Shown: in pieces, positions 1 to 4,863 of the stretch
Layout: each line of letters begins with the position of its first letter
Numbering within the stretch: the stretch's first letter is position 1
Assembly (NCBI GenBank): GCA_039812375.1
Contig: JBDIAO010000114.1
Span: 1 to 8,350 of the forward strand
DNA from: JAGOME01 sp039812375
Lineage (GTDB): Bacteria > Actinomycetota > Actinomycetes > Actinomycetales > Dermatophilaceae
DNA length: 8,350 bases
Direction: 5' to 3'
Position numbers and translations under genes: made by a program
Notes under the pieces: generated by a model
Seen by the model: the letters and a program-made list of their open reading frames with translations, nothing else
The model's database searches: none
Told to the model about the DNA's origin: nothing

Positions 1-2
1 GA

Positions 3-122
3 CCGGCCGTCGACGTCGAGCGGGCCGAGCTGGTCACCCGGCGGGTCGATACCGAATCCGGGATGCGTGAAGCCCTGGACACACTCGTCGTCCTCCGCCG
101 CCGTCCAACAATCGGCCAATAG
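3..122 (+). CDS. 3' end of an unidentified protein (5' truncated)
   Basis: An open frame enters from the left edge and stops at TAG (120-122), leaving 39 residues. The third codon positions are strongly G/C through about base 100, as expected of real coding sequence in this GC-rich DNA. The tail is charged (VERAELVTRRVD, then MREALDTLVVLRRR) with no motif I recognise. The last residues (PTIGQ) and the stop codon lie inside a 29-bp element that is repeated 55 bp downstream, so the repeat has either been captured as coding sequence or formed by duplicating the gene's 3' end. Family and function cannot be assigned from this fragment. Confidence 0.55.
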   Translation, partial: PAVDVERAELVTRRVDTESGMREALDTLVVLRRRPTIGQ

Positions 123-130
123 GCCGATTT
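102..130. repeat. 29-bp direct repeat, copy 1, containing a hairpin
   Basis: This 29-bp element is identical to bases 157-185. Inside it is a perfect 8-bp inverted repeat (AATCGGCC at 110-117 and GGCCGATT at 122-129) around the loop AATA, followed by T. The stop codon of the upstream gene begins in the loop. The stem-loop could act as a weak intrinsic terminator or as a dyad protein-binding site. The sequence does not decide between these. Confidence 0.8.
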
Positions 131-156
131 TGCGACAGCCCCGTACCAACCGACCA

Positions 157-185
157 CGTCCAACAATCGGCCAATAGGCCGATTT
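157..185. repeat. 29-bp direct repeat, copy 2, containing a hairpin
   Basis: Exact second copy of 102-130, offset by 55 bp, with the same hairpin at 165-184 (8-bp arms, loop AATA) followed by one T. It ends 24 bp before the CsoR-type operator of the Cys-rich gene. Two equal stem-loops in a row could be tandem terminators that insulate the operator-controlled promoter from the upstream gene. Confidence 0.8.
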
Positions 186-198
186 GCCGACAGTGAAC

Positions 199-228
199 TG
201 GATCAGAACATACCCCCTAGGGTATTAT
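199..228 (+). promoter_or_regulatory. Possible promoter of the Cys-rich gene
   Basis: TATTAT (223-228) is a good -10 candidate, with a weak TGGATC (199-204) 18 bp upstream. TAGGGT (218-223), the -10 form used at the other two operators, is an alternative but has no clear -35 at 17 bp. In either case the operator covers the -10 region, so bound repressor would block RNA polymerase. The leader to the ATG would be about 70 nt. Confidence 0.45.
210..225 (+). promoter_or_regulatory. CsoR/CstR-type operator 1
   Basis: The 16-bp site ATACCCCCTAGGGTAT has 6-bp inverted arms, ATACCC and GGGTAT, around CCTA. Its exact reverse complement lies in front of the persulfide dioxygenase gene (3720-3735), and a close variant lies in front of sqr (2217-2232). 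Sites of this G/C-tract form are known targets of CsoR-family repressors, both Cu-sensing CsoR and persulfide-sensing CstR. It sits about 80 bp upstream of the 55-aa Cys-rich gene and overlaps the possible -10 region. Confidence 0.8.
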
Positions 229-240
229 CGTCCAGACGAT
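227..240. promoter_or_regulatory. 14-bp dyad at the predicted transcription start
   Basis: ATCGTC (227-232) and GACGAT (235-240) form perfect 6-bp inverted arms around CA, directly after operator 1. It falls where transcription of the Cys-rich gene should begin. It could be a second operator or a hairpin at the 5' end of the mRNA. No similar dyad was seen at the other two operators. Confidence 0.4.
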
Positions 241-303
241 GTCACTCCCGTCGACGCCGCCTACGGTGGACGTCGCCCCCGACCCCTCCAGGAGCCCCCC
301 GCT

Positions 304-471
304 ATGTGCCGTTCAGTGAAGTGCCGCCAGTGCGGCAAGACCACGTGGGCCGGCTGCGGCCAGCACGTCGCCGCAGTCCGTCGCGGGGTCCCCGCCAGCC
401 AGTGGTGCGGAGGGCACGCCGACAGTGGCGAGCGCAGCTCCGGGCTCTTCGGCAGGCTCTTCGGGCGCTGA
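304..471 (+). CDS. Small cysteine-rich protein of unknown function (55 aa)
   Basis: A 55-residue soluble protein with five cysteines (C2, C7, C10, C18, C35) and histidines at 21 and 38. The pattern MCRxVxCRxCGKxTWxGCGxHV looks like a small metal-binding or reactive-thiol motif, with CxxC at 7-10. I recall similar small proteins in actinobacteria without an assigned function. The C-terminus ends in a repeat of the type GLFGRLFGR. The start at ATG 304 is chosen because AGGAG (290-294) lies 9 nt upstream. The frame is open from 184, but that extension would translate the operator and promoter. The gene is preceded by a CsoR/CstR-type operator that matches the one at the dioxygenase gene, so it probably belongs to the same sulfane-sulfur (or copper) regulon. 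A role in binding sulfane sulfur or metal is inference only. A hairpin overlaps its stop codon. Confidence 0.8.
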   Translation: MCRSVKCRQCGKTTWAGCGQHVAAVRRGVPASQWCGGHADSGERSSGLFGRLFGR

Positions 472-492
472 GGCCCGCGGTGTCAGCGCCCG
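462..492. terminator. Hairpin overlapping a stop codon, probable bidirectional terminator
   Basis: CGGGCGCTGA (462-471) and TCAGCGCCCG (483-492) are perfect 10-bp inverted arms around an 11-nt loop. The TGA stop of the Cys-rich gene (469-471) closes the left arm. The hairpin lies between convergent genes and is 24 nt past the end of the 60-aa minus-strand gene, so it can serve both. There is no T-tract on either side, which is common in GC-rich actinobacteria. Confidence 0.6.
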
Positions 493-496
493 TGCG

Positions 497-530
497 CTTC
501 AGTGACCGTGTCCCTTCAGTGACCGTGTCC
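497..530. repeat. 17-bp perfect tandem duplication
   Basis: CTTCAGTGACCGTGTCC occurs at 497-513 and again at 514-530 with no gap. The second copy contains the TGA stop (516-518) and last codons of the 60-aa minus-strand gene. The unit is not a multiple of three, so one copy stays outside the reading frame. Confidence 0.85.
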
Positions 531-698
531 TTTGAGGACCATCCGGAGCATCCGGGTGTTGAAGACGGCGAAGCGAGTCAGTTGCACTGGGATGCTGCGC
601 CGCCGACGGAGCGTCTGCTGCGTCGGCAGCGGGGCCTTGGACAGGTCGGCGGCCAGGTGTGCGCGCGCGTTGTGGTCGAGATCTGCTGGTTCCGTCAT
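516..698 (-). CDS. Small basic protein co-translated with SQR (60 aa)
   Basis: A 60-residue protein encoded directly after sqr. The first 30 residues are polar and acidic (TEPADLDHNARAH). The rest is basic and amphipathic: RRRRSIPVQL, then FNTRMLRMVLKGHGH, with four arginines at 31-34 and a GHGH end. The start at ATG 698 is supported by GAGG (708-711) 9 nt upstream, which overlaps the sqr TGA stop and leaves an 11-nt gap between the genes. This is typical of translational coupling. No helix is hydrophobic enough for a clear membrane span, but the arginine-rich amphipathic half could lie on a membrane surface, where SQR also acts. I have the impression that similar short proteins follow sqr in other actinobacteria, but no function is known to me. 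Assistance to SQR or handling of its sulfur product is inference. Confidence 0.75.
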   Translation of the reverse strand: MTEPADLDHNARAHLAADLSKAPLPTQQTLRRRRSIPVQLTRFAVFNTRMLRMVLKGHGH

Positions 699-709
699 CG
701 TCGTTCGCC

Positions 710-2167
710 TCACTCCGGGATGAACTGCCAGCCGAGCCGGCCCTTGGCTTTGTGGATGAACAGGTAGTGGAGCATGAGCTTGGCCCAATGCCCGGACAGC
801 CCGATCTCCCCGCGGGTGTCCTTGAGATCCCGTCCGGTGGGGTACTTCTCGTAGTCCGGGACGATGGGCATCATCGTCATCGCCGCGGCTGACCCCGTGC
901 GCAGCCCGGTCCCGGCCGAGGCGACGCAGGCCGCCCCCATGCTCGCCATCGACGCTTCGTGGTTGCGCGCCCTGGCGCCCTGGGTGATTCGGTCGACGAT
1001 GGACAGCGCCGCGGTCTTCCCCATGACTCCGGACGGCATCCCGGTGCGTGGAGGCGAGGGGGCGATGAGCGTCCCGTTGGGGGACTTCTGCGGCTTCGAG
1101 ATCGCGTGCGGCGGGGCGAAGGCGATCCCGACCGCCCAGATGTTGTCAAAGCCGACGGCCTGGTAAGTCTTCGGCCAGTCACTGGCCCGCCAGTCGGCAT
1201 ACGGTTTGGCGGTGTAGTCGGCATCGACCTTCATGAAGCCGCTCGGGGCGAACAGCTCGGCAGTGATGTCGCTGCCGTCGGTGTCGAACGCCTTCAGGCC
1301 CACCCCACCGAAGGGCGGCAACAGCATCGCGAAGTCGAAGGCCAGGGTGTGCATCGCTCCGTCGAGGGTCTCAAAGTGCACCACGCCGGGCTCGACCCGG
1401 TGGACGTGCGCGCCGAGGATCGCCTCGACTCCACGCTCCCGGAAGAGCGAGGAGGTCCACAGCTCCGAGGTGGTCTCGAACCCGCCGTCGTCGAAGGTCA
1501 TCCCGCCGACCCCGAAGTCCCCGAGCTCCTTCTCATTTGTCAGGTAGACGAGCCGGGCGAGGTCGCGCACCCCCGCTTGGCGCAGCTCGTGGTCGACGTT
1601 GAAGACATACTCGAAGGCGGCGCCCTCGCAGGTGCACGTGCCGTGACCCATGCCGACGACGAGAGTCTGCGGTTCGCCGGCCTTGAGCGCGGCGATCGTG
1701 TCCGTGAGCGAGGCGGCAGCCTGGACAGCATGGTCCGCGGTGCACACCGAGACCGTGTGGCCCTCGTGCGGGCCGAGCCCGGGGGTCATCTGGAACTTCA
1801 GTTGCGGCCCGGTGGCGTTGACGAGGTAGTTGTAGCGGATCCGCTCGACCTTGCCTGCCCAGCCTGGACCGGTGTGCTCGACCTCGACACCCGGCCGTGG
1901 GTCGTCACCGTCCCCCCGGGGCCAGATCGCGCTCGCCCTGGCCTGGACGAAGCGGATGCCCTTCTTCGCGTAGACCGGAGCGAGGGGAAAGACGACATCC
2001 TGGCGACCCATGCGTCCCACCCCGACCCAGATGTTGCTCGGGATCCAGTTCCAATGCGAGTTCGGTGAGACCACGGTGACCGTGTGCCCCTTGGGGAGCA
2101 GCCGGCTCAAGTGAAGGGCGGCTGTGTGTCCGGCAACCCCCGCGCCGAGGATGACGACGTCTGCCAT
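710..2167 (-). CDS. sqr: Sulfide:quinone oxidoreductase
   Basis: A flavoprotein that oxidises sulfide to sulfane sulfur and passes electrons to the membrane quinone pool. The N-terminal FAD-binding fold has GAGVAG at residues 8-13 and the second dinucleotide-fold motif NATGP at 117-121. The redox cysteines expected of SQR are present: C142 (SVCTADHA), C180 (TCEGAAFEY) and C414 (GAACVASAG). C178, two residues before C180, is an extra one. At 485 aa it belongs to a long SQR subgroup that I recognise from features such as IWVGVGRM (46-53), GIAFAPPHAISKP (347-359), PPRTGMPSGV and a C-terminal LSGHWAKLMLHY with IPE at the end. That C-terminal part is amphipathic and suits monotopic membrane attachment. 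The ATG start has AAGGAG 5 nt upstream (2173-2178). It is transcribed from an operator-controlled promoter and is followed 11 nt later by the 60-aa gene. Confidence 0.95.
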   Translation of the reverse strand: MADVVILGAGVAGHTAALHLSRLLPKGHTVTVVSPNSHWNWIPSNIWVGVGRMGRQDVVFPLAPVYAKKGIRFVQARASAIWPRGDGDDPRPGVEVEHTGPGWAGKVERIRYNYLVNATGPQLKFQMTPGLGPHEGHTVSVCTADHAVQAAASLTDTIAALKAGEPQTLVVGMGHGTCTCEGAAFEYVFNVDHELRQAGVRDLARLVYLTNEKELGDFGVGGMTFDDGGFETTSELWTSSLFRERGVEAILGAHVHRVEPGVVHFETLDGAMHTLAFDFAMLLPPFGGVGLKAFDTDGSDITAELFAPSGFMKVDADYTAKPYADWRASDWPKTYQAVGFDNIWAVGIAFAPPHAISKPQKSPNGTLIAPSPPRTGMPSGVMGKTAALSIVDRITQGARARNHEASMASMGAACVASAGTGLRTGSAAAMTMMPIVPDYEKYPTGRDLKDTRGEIGLSGHWAKLMLHYLFIHKAKGRLGWQFIPE

Positions 2168-2173
2168 GACTAC

Positions 2174-2197
2174 TCCTTTGCTGCGTCCTTTGCTGCG
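2174..2197. repeat. 12-bp perfect tandem duplication in the sqr leader
   Basis: TCCTTTGCTGCG is present twice in a row (2174-2185 and 2186-2197). On the minus strand the first copy supplies the sqr ribosome binding site, and the second places a related AAAGGA 12 nt further upstream as a decoy or spare site. Confidence 0.8.
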
Positions 2198-2211
2198 CTG
2201 GATACACCTCG

Positions 2212-2240
2212 ACCCTATACCCCCTGGGGTATGGGGTCAA
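2212..2240 (-). promoter_or_regulatory. sqr promoter
   Basis: Read on the minus strand, TTGACC (2235-2240) and TAGGGT (2212-2217) are separated by 17 bp. This is a good actinobacterial housekeeping promoter, with operator 2 filling the spacer. The dioxygenase promoter has the same arrangement. The leader to the sqr ATG is roughly 40 nt. Confidence 0.65.
2217..2232 (-). promoter_or_regulatory. CsoR/CstR-type operator 2
   Basis: The plus strand reads ATACCCCCTGGGGTAT: perfect 7-bp arms (ATACCCC and GGGGTAT) around CT, the most symmetric of the three sites in the window. It lies between the -35 and -10 boxes of sqr, as expected for repression. The family assignment comes from the site type. The sulfide-linked signal is inferred from the gene it controls. 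Confidence 0.85.
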
Positions 2241-2283
2241 GGCGCCTTCGGCGCGTCAGGCAAGGCGCCTTCGACGCTTCAGG
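2238..2283. repeat. 23-bp tandem duplication with palindromic cores, possible terminator
   Basis: Units 2238-2260 and 2261-2283 match at 21 of 23 positions. Each contains the self-palindrome AAGGCGCCTT (2239-2248 and 2262-2271), so the two can pair as a 10-bp stem with a 13-nt loop. It lies just past the dioxygenase stop codon and touches the -35 box of sqr. It may end dioxygenase transcripts right before the sqr promoter. Confidence 0.75.
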
Positions 2284-2302
2284 AAGGGCAGCAGGAAAGG
2301 CG

Positions 2303-3682
2303 TCAGGAAGCAGCCGGCTGCAGCAGCTCCCACGCGGAGTAGCCGCCAAGGATGTCCGAGACATCCGCAAAGCCCCGAGCCCGCAGAGCGCTCGCCGCGA
2401 CCGAGCTTCGCCAGCCACCGGCGCAATAGAGGATGACCGGTCTGTCGGCGGCGAGCTCGTCGGTGCGACGGGGGAGCTCGGCGAGGGGGATGTGCACGGC
2501 ACCGTCGATCATCCCAGCGGCGAGTTCCCCGGCGTTGCGGATGTCGACGAGCTGGACCTGGGAATCAGCCAGCGCCGCCGCTGCCTCGCGTGCGGTGAGT
2601 CGGCTGGAGCGTTCGACCTGCTCAGAATGCCGCTCGAGGTAGCTGTCGGGGTTCGGCACATAGCCGAGCACGTGGTCGAACCCGATCCGCGCGAACCGGG
2701 TCGCGACCTCCTGCTCCTCACCGGGGCCGGCGAGGACGACGACCTCCTGATCAGGGTCGATGATCATCCCGACTGTCTCGGCGAGTCGGCCGTCCGCGGG
2801 GACGTTGAGCGAGCCGCGCAGGTGACCGCCGGCGAACTCCTGGTCGGGGCGCGCGTCGTGGACGACGGCTCCGCGGCTGCGCGCGGCGGTGATCGCGGCG
2901 TCGTCGAGAGCAGGGACGGTTGTGCCCACGTCCCGCATGCCGTGCTCGCGCTTGTTGAGCCCGGCGTTGAAGGCGAAGTAGGCCGGCGCCGAGGGCTGTC
3001 CCTCGGTGACGACGGCGACGAAGGCCTCCTCGCTCATCGGCTGGCAGGCGTAGTTGACTGCTCGCTGCTCGCCGATCGTCGACTGCTTCTCGGTGGACAG
3101 GTTCTTGCCGCAGGCGCTGCCCGCGCCGTGGGCGGGGAAGACCCGCACGGCATCCGGCAGGGACATGAGCTTGCGCTGCACCGAGTCGTACAGCAGGGCG
3201 CCGAGCTCTTTGGCGGTCACTCCCACCGAGGCGAGCAGATCGGGTCGGCCGACGTCGCCGATGAAGAGGGCATCACCGGTCAGGACGCCGTATGCCGTCT
3301 CGTCCTGTGGGTGCTCGAAGACCAGGAGGCTGATCGACTCCGGAGTGTGACCGGGGGTCGTCATGACCTCCAGGGTGACCTCACCGAGGGAGATCCGTTC
3401 GCCGTCGTGCAGGGCCCGAATGGGGAAGTCCGCGGTAGCCCGGTCGCCGAACCCGATCCAGGCGCCGGTCTCCCGGGCGAGCTCGAGGTGCCCAGAGACG
3501 AAGTCGGCGTGGAAGTGGGTGCAGATGACTCCCACGATCTCCAGGCCACGAGCGGCGGTGTCGGCGAGATACTCCTCGACGTCACGGCGCGGGTCGACGA
3601 CGACGGCTTGCCCGCTCTCCTCGTCGGCGATGAGATACGAGGCCTGGGAGAGGCAGTCGAGGTAGTACTGGGTGAAGATCAT
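2303..3682 (-). CDS. Persulfide dioxygenase fused to two rhodanese domains
   Basis: A 459-aa protein that probably oxidises persulfides (such as those made after SQR) to sulfite and can transfer sulfane sulfur. Residues about 1-240 are a metallo-beta-lactamase fold of the ETHE1/CstB dioxygenase type: THFHADF at 55-61, PGHTPES at 110-116, GDALFIGDVGRPDL at 136-149 and PAHGAGSACGK at 183-193. These supply the His/Asp iron ligands. A phenylalanine replaces the last His of the classic HxHxDH motif, as is usual in this subgroup. A first rhodanese domain (about 265-345, HDARPDQEFAGGHLRGSLNV) has no cysteine at the active loop. A second (about 362-459) has VDIRNAGELAAG and the active loop CAGGWRS with C420. 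ATG 3682 is preferred over an in-frame GTG at 3703 because AAGGGA lies just upstream of it. It is expressed from its own operator-controlled promoter. A plain hydrolase role is less likely given the fusion and the sqr neighbour. Confidence 0.92.
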   Translation of the reverse strand: MIFTQYYLDCLSQASYLIADEESGQAVVVDPRRDVEEYLADTAARGLEIVGVICTHFHADFVSGHLELARETGAWIGFGDRATADFPIRALHDGERISLGEVTLEVMTTPGHTPESISLLVFEHPQDETAYGVLTGDALFIGDVGRPDLLASVGVTAKELGALLYDSVQRKLMSLPDAVRVFPAHGAGSACGKNLSTEKQSTIGEQRAVNYACQPMSEEAFVAVVTEGQPSAPAYFAFNAGLNKREHGMRDVGTTVPALDDAAITAARSRGAVVHDARPDQEFAGGHLRGSLNVPADGRLAETVGMIIDPDQEVVVLAGPGEEQEVATRFARIGFDHVLGYVPNPDSYLERHSEQVERSSRLTAREAAAALADSQVQLVDIRNAGELAAGMIDGAVHIPLAELPRRTDELAADRPVILYCAGGWRSSVAASALRARGFADVSDILGGYSAWELLQPAAS

Positions 3683-3719
3683 CGGAGTCCCTTCAATGGT
3701 CACAGGTCAGTATCCCAAT

Positions 3720-3735
3720 ATACCCTAGGGGGTAT
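3720..3735 (-). promoter_or_regulatory. CsoR/CstR-type operator 3
   Basis: The plus strand reads ATACCCTAGGGGGTAT, the exact reverse complement of operator 1. Relative to the gene it controls, it therefore has the same orientation as operator 1. It overlaps the -10 box of the dioxygenase gene. Identity over 16 bp at unlinked promoters strongly suggests the same repressor. Confidence 0.85.
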
Positions 3736-3750
3736 TGTGGATCTGGGCAA
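3722..3750 (-). promoter_or_regulatory. Persulfide dioxygenase promoter
   Basis: On the minus strand, TTGCCC (3745-3750) and TAGGGT (3722-3727) are 17 bp apart, the same layout as at sqr. Operator 3 covers the -10 box. The leader to ATG 3682 is about 30 nt. Confidence 0.6.
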
Positions 3751-3773
3751 TGCGCAGATATGCCCTGAGGTGC

Positions 3774-4820
3774 TCACCGGCGCGGGTCTGCGACCGCCAG
3801 TCCGGGGGAGGGTGAGGTACCGATGCGAGGTAGGGCGCGCGCGGCCTCGGTGAGAGTCATCGGTTCCCCGAGGGCGCCCAGGGCGGAGGCGTCGAGCCGA
3901 CCGCTGTCCAGGTCGGCGAGCAGCTGCGGGTAGTCCGCGGCCGGCATCCCGTGGCTGCCGAGGATGTCGAGTTCCCAGGCGATGACCCGATCCATGGGCA
4001 CCTGTGCGACCCCGGCCGCCGGTGGCAGCAGGCCCACTTGGACGTGCCGTCCGGTGCGGGCGAGGCAGTAGATGGCCTCGCGGCAGGTCGCCGGCGATCC
4101 CACCGCGTCGAGGGAGACATCGACGCCCCCGGCAGACCAGTGCACCACCTGGGTTGCCGTCAGCGGCCCGGCCAGGACGGTGTGCTCTGCGCCGGCGGCC
4201 ACGGCTGACCTCAGCGGCCCCGGTGCGGCGTCGACGGCCACCACCTGAGCCCCGCGTGAGACGGCGACCGCGATGGCAGCCAACCCGACCCCGCCACAGC
4301 CGAACACCGCGACCCGTTCACCCGGTTGCACTCGGGCCCGATGGGCCACCGCTCGGTATGCCGTCGCGACCCGGCAGCCCAGCCCCGCGGCGAGCGCGGG
4401 TGAGAGTCCAGCGGGGAGCTCGACCAGGTTGACCTCGGCCGCGTGCACGACGACGAGCTCAGCGAACGAGCCGGGGTCGGTGAAGCCCGGTTGGTGCTGA
4501 TTCGGACATACCTGCCCCGCGCCGCGACGGCATACCGCGCACTGCCCACACGCCTGGACGAAGGGTGCGGTCACCATCCGGCCCACCCAGGCGGGGTCTA
4601 CGCCCGGGCCGACGGAGTGGACGACCCCGGCGAACTCGTGCCCCGGAACCTGCGGCAAGGAGCGGATGTCTTCGTCGTGGCCGAGCCAACCGTGCCAGTC
4701 ACTGCGGCACAGCCCACTGGCGTGGACGGCCACGACCGCCCCGCCTGGTGGTGCCGCCGGGTCGGCCCAGTCGCCGATGGCGATCGGGCCGCCGAATGCG
4801 GCATACGACAGAGCGCGCAC
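3774..4820 (-). CDS. Zinc-dependent alcohol dehydrogenase (MDR family)
   Basis: A 348-aa medium-chain dehydrogenase that should oxidise an alcohol or reduce an aldehyde with NAD(P). Catalytic-zinc ligands are C38 (GLCRSDWHG), H61 with E62 (PGHEFAG) and probably C149 (GLGCRVATAY). The four structural-zinc cysteines C91, C94, C97 and C105 are complete. The nucleotide-binding motif GCGGVGL is at 174-180. The end, LPRIGTSPSPG, is typical of the family. The start is GTG 4820, matching the usual family N-terminus. The frame is open to 5021 but would overlap the divergent gene. No strong Shine-Dalgarno is seen, only a GGGTGGGG tract. There is no operator in front of it, and 91 bp with a promoter separate it from the dioxygenase, so it is probably not part of the sulfide regulon. 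The substrate is unknown. A thiol-aldehyde adduct is possible but unsupported. Confidence 0.9.
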   Translation of the reverse strand: MRALSYAAFGGPIAIGDWADPAAPPGGAVVAVHASGLCRSDWHGWLGHDEDIRSLPQVPGHEFAGVVHSVGPGVDPAWVGRMVTAPFVQACGQCAVCRRGAGQVCPNQHQPGFTDPGSFAELVVVHAAEVNLVELPAGLSPALAAGLGCRVATAYRAVAHRARVQPGERVAVFGCGGVGLAAIAVAVSRGAQVVAVDAAPGPLRSAVAAGAEHTVLAGPLTATQVVHWSAGGVDVSLDAVGSPATCREAIYCLARTGRHVQVGLLPPAAGVAQVPMDRVIAWELDILGSHGMPAADYPQLLADLDSGRLDASALGALGEPMTLTEAARALPRIGTSPSPGLAVADPRR

Positions 4821-4863
4821 GACCCCACCCTGCCATTGCCGCGGCGCGTGGGACGATGCCGTC

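Noticed and set aside
102..185. A short CRISPR array formed by the two 29-bp repeats
   Set aside because: There are only two repeats with a 26-bp spacer, copy 1 overlaps a coding end, and no cas genes are in the window.
184..303. N-terminal extension of the Cys-rich protein from TTG 184
   Set aside because: It would translate the operator, the promoter region and the dyad. ATG 304 has a well-placed AGGAG and begins the conserved-looking MCRxVxC motif.
959..2068. 369-residue open frame on the plus strand
   Set aside because: It is fully antisense to sqr and has a repetitive G/R/V/E-rich composition without motifs.
3745..3765. GGGCA/TGCCC hairpin as terminator of the alcohol dehydrogenase gene
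   Set aside because: It has only 5-bp arms with an 11-nt loop, and its left arm coincides with the -35 box of the dioxygenase promoter.
2084..3853. 589-residue open frame on the plus strand
   Set aside because: It lies antisense to the persulfide dioxygenase and the start of sqr, whose protein motifs are unmistakable. Long antisense frames are common in GC-rich DNA, and this one shows no recognisable domain.
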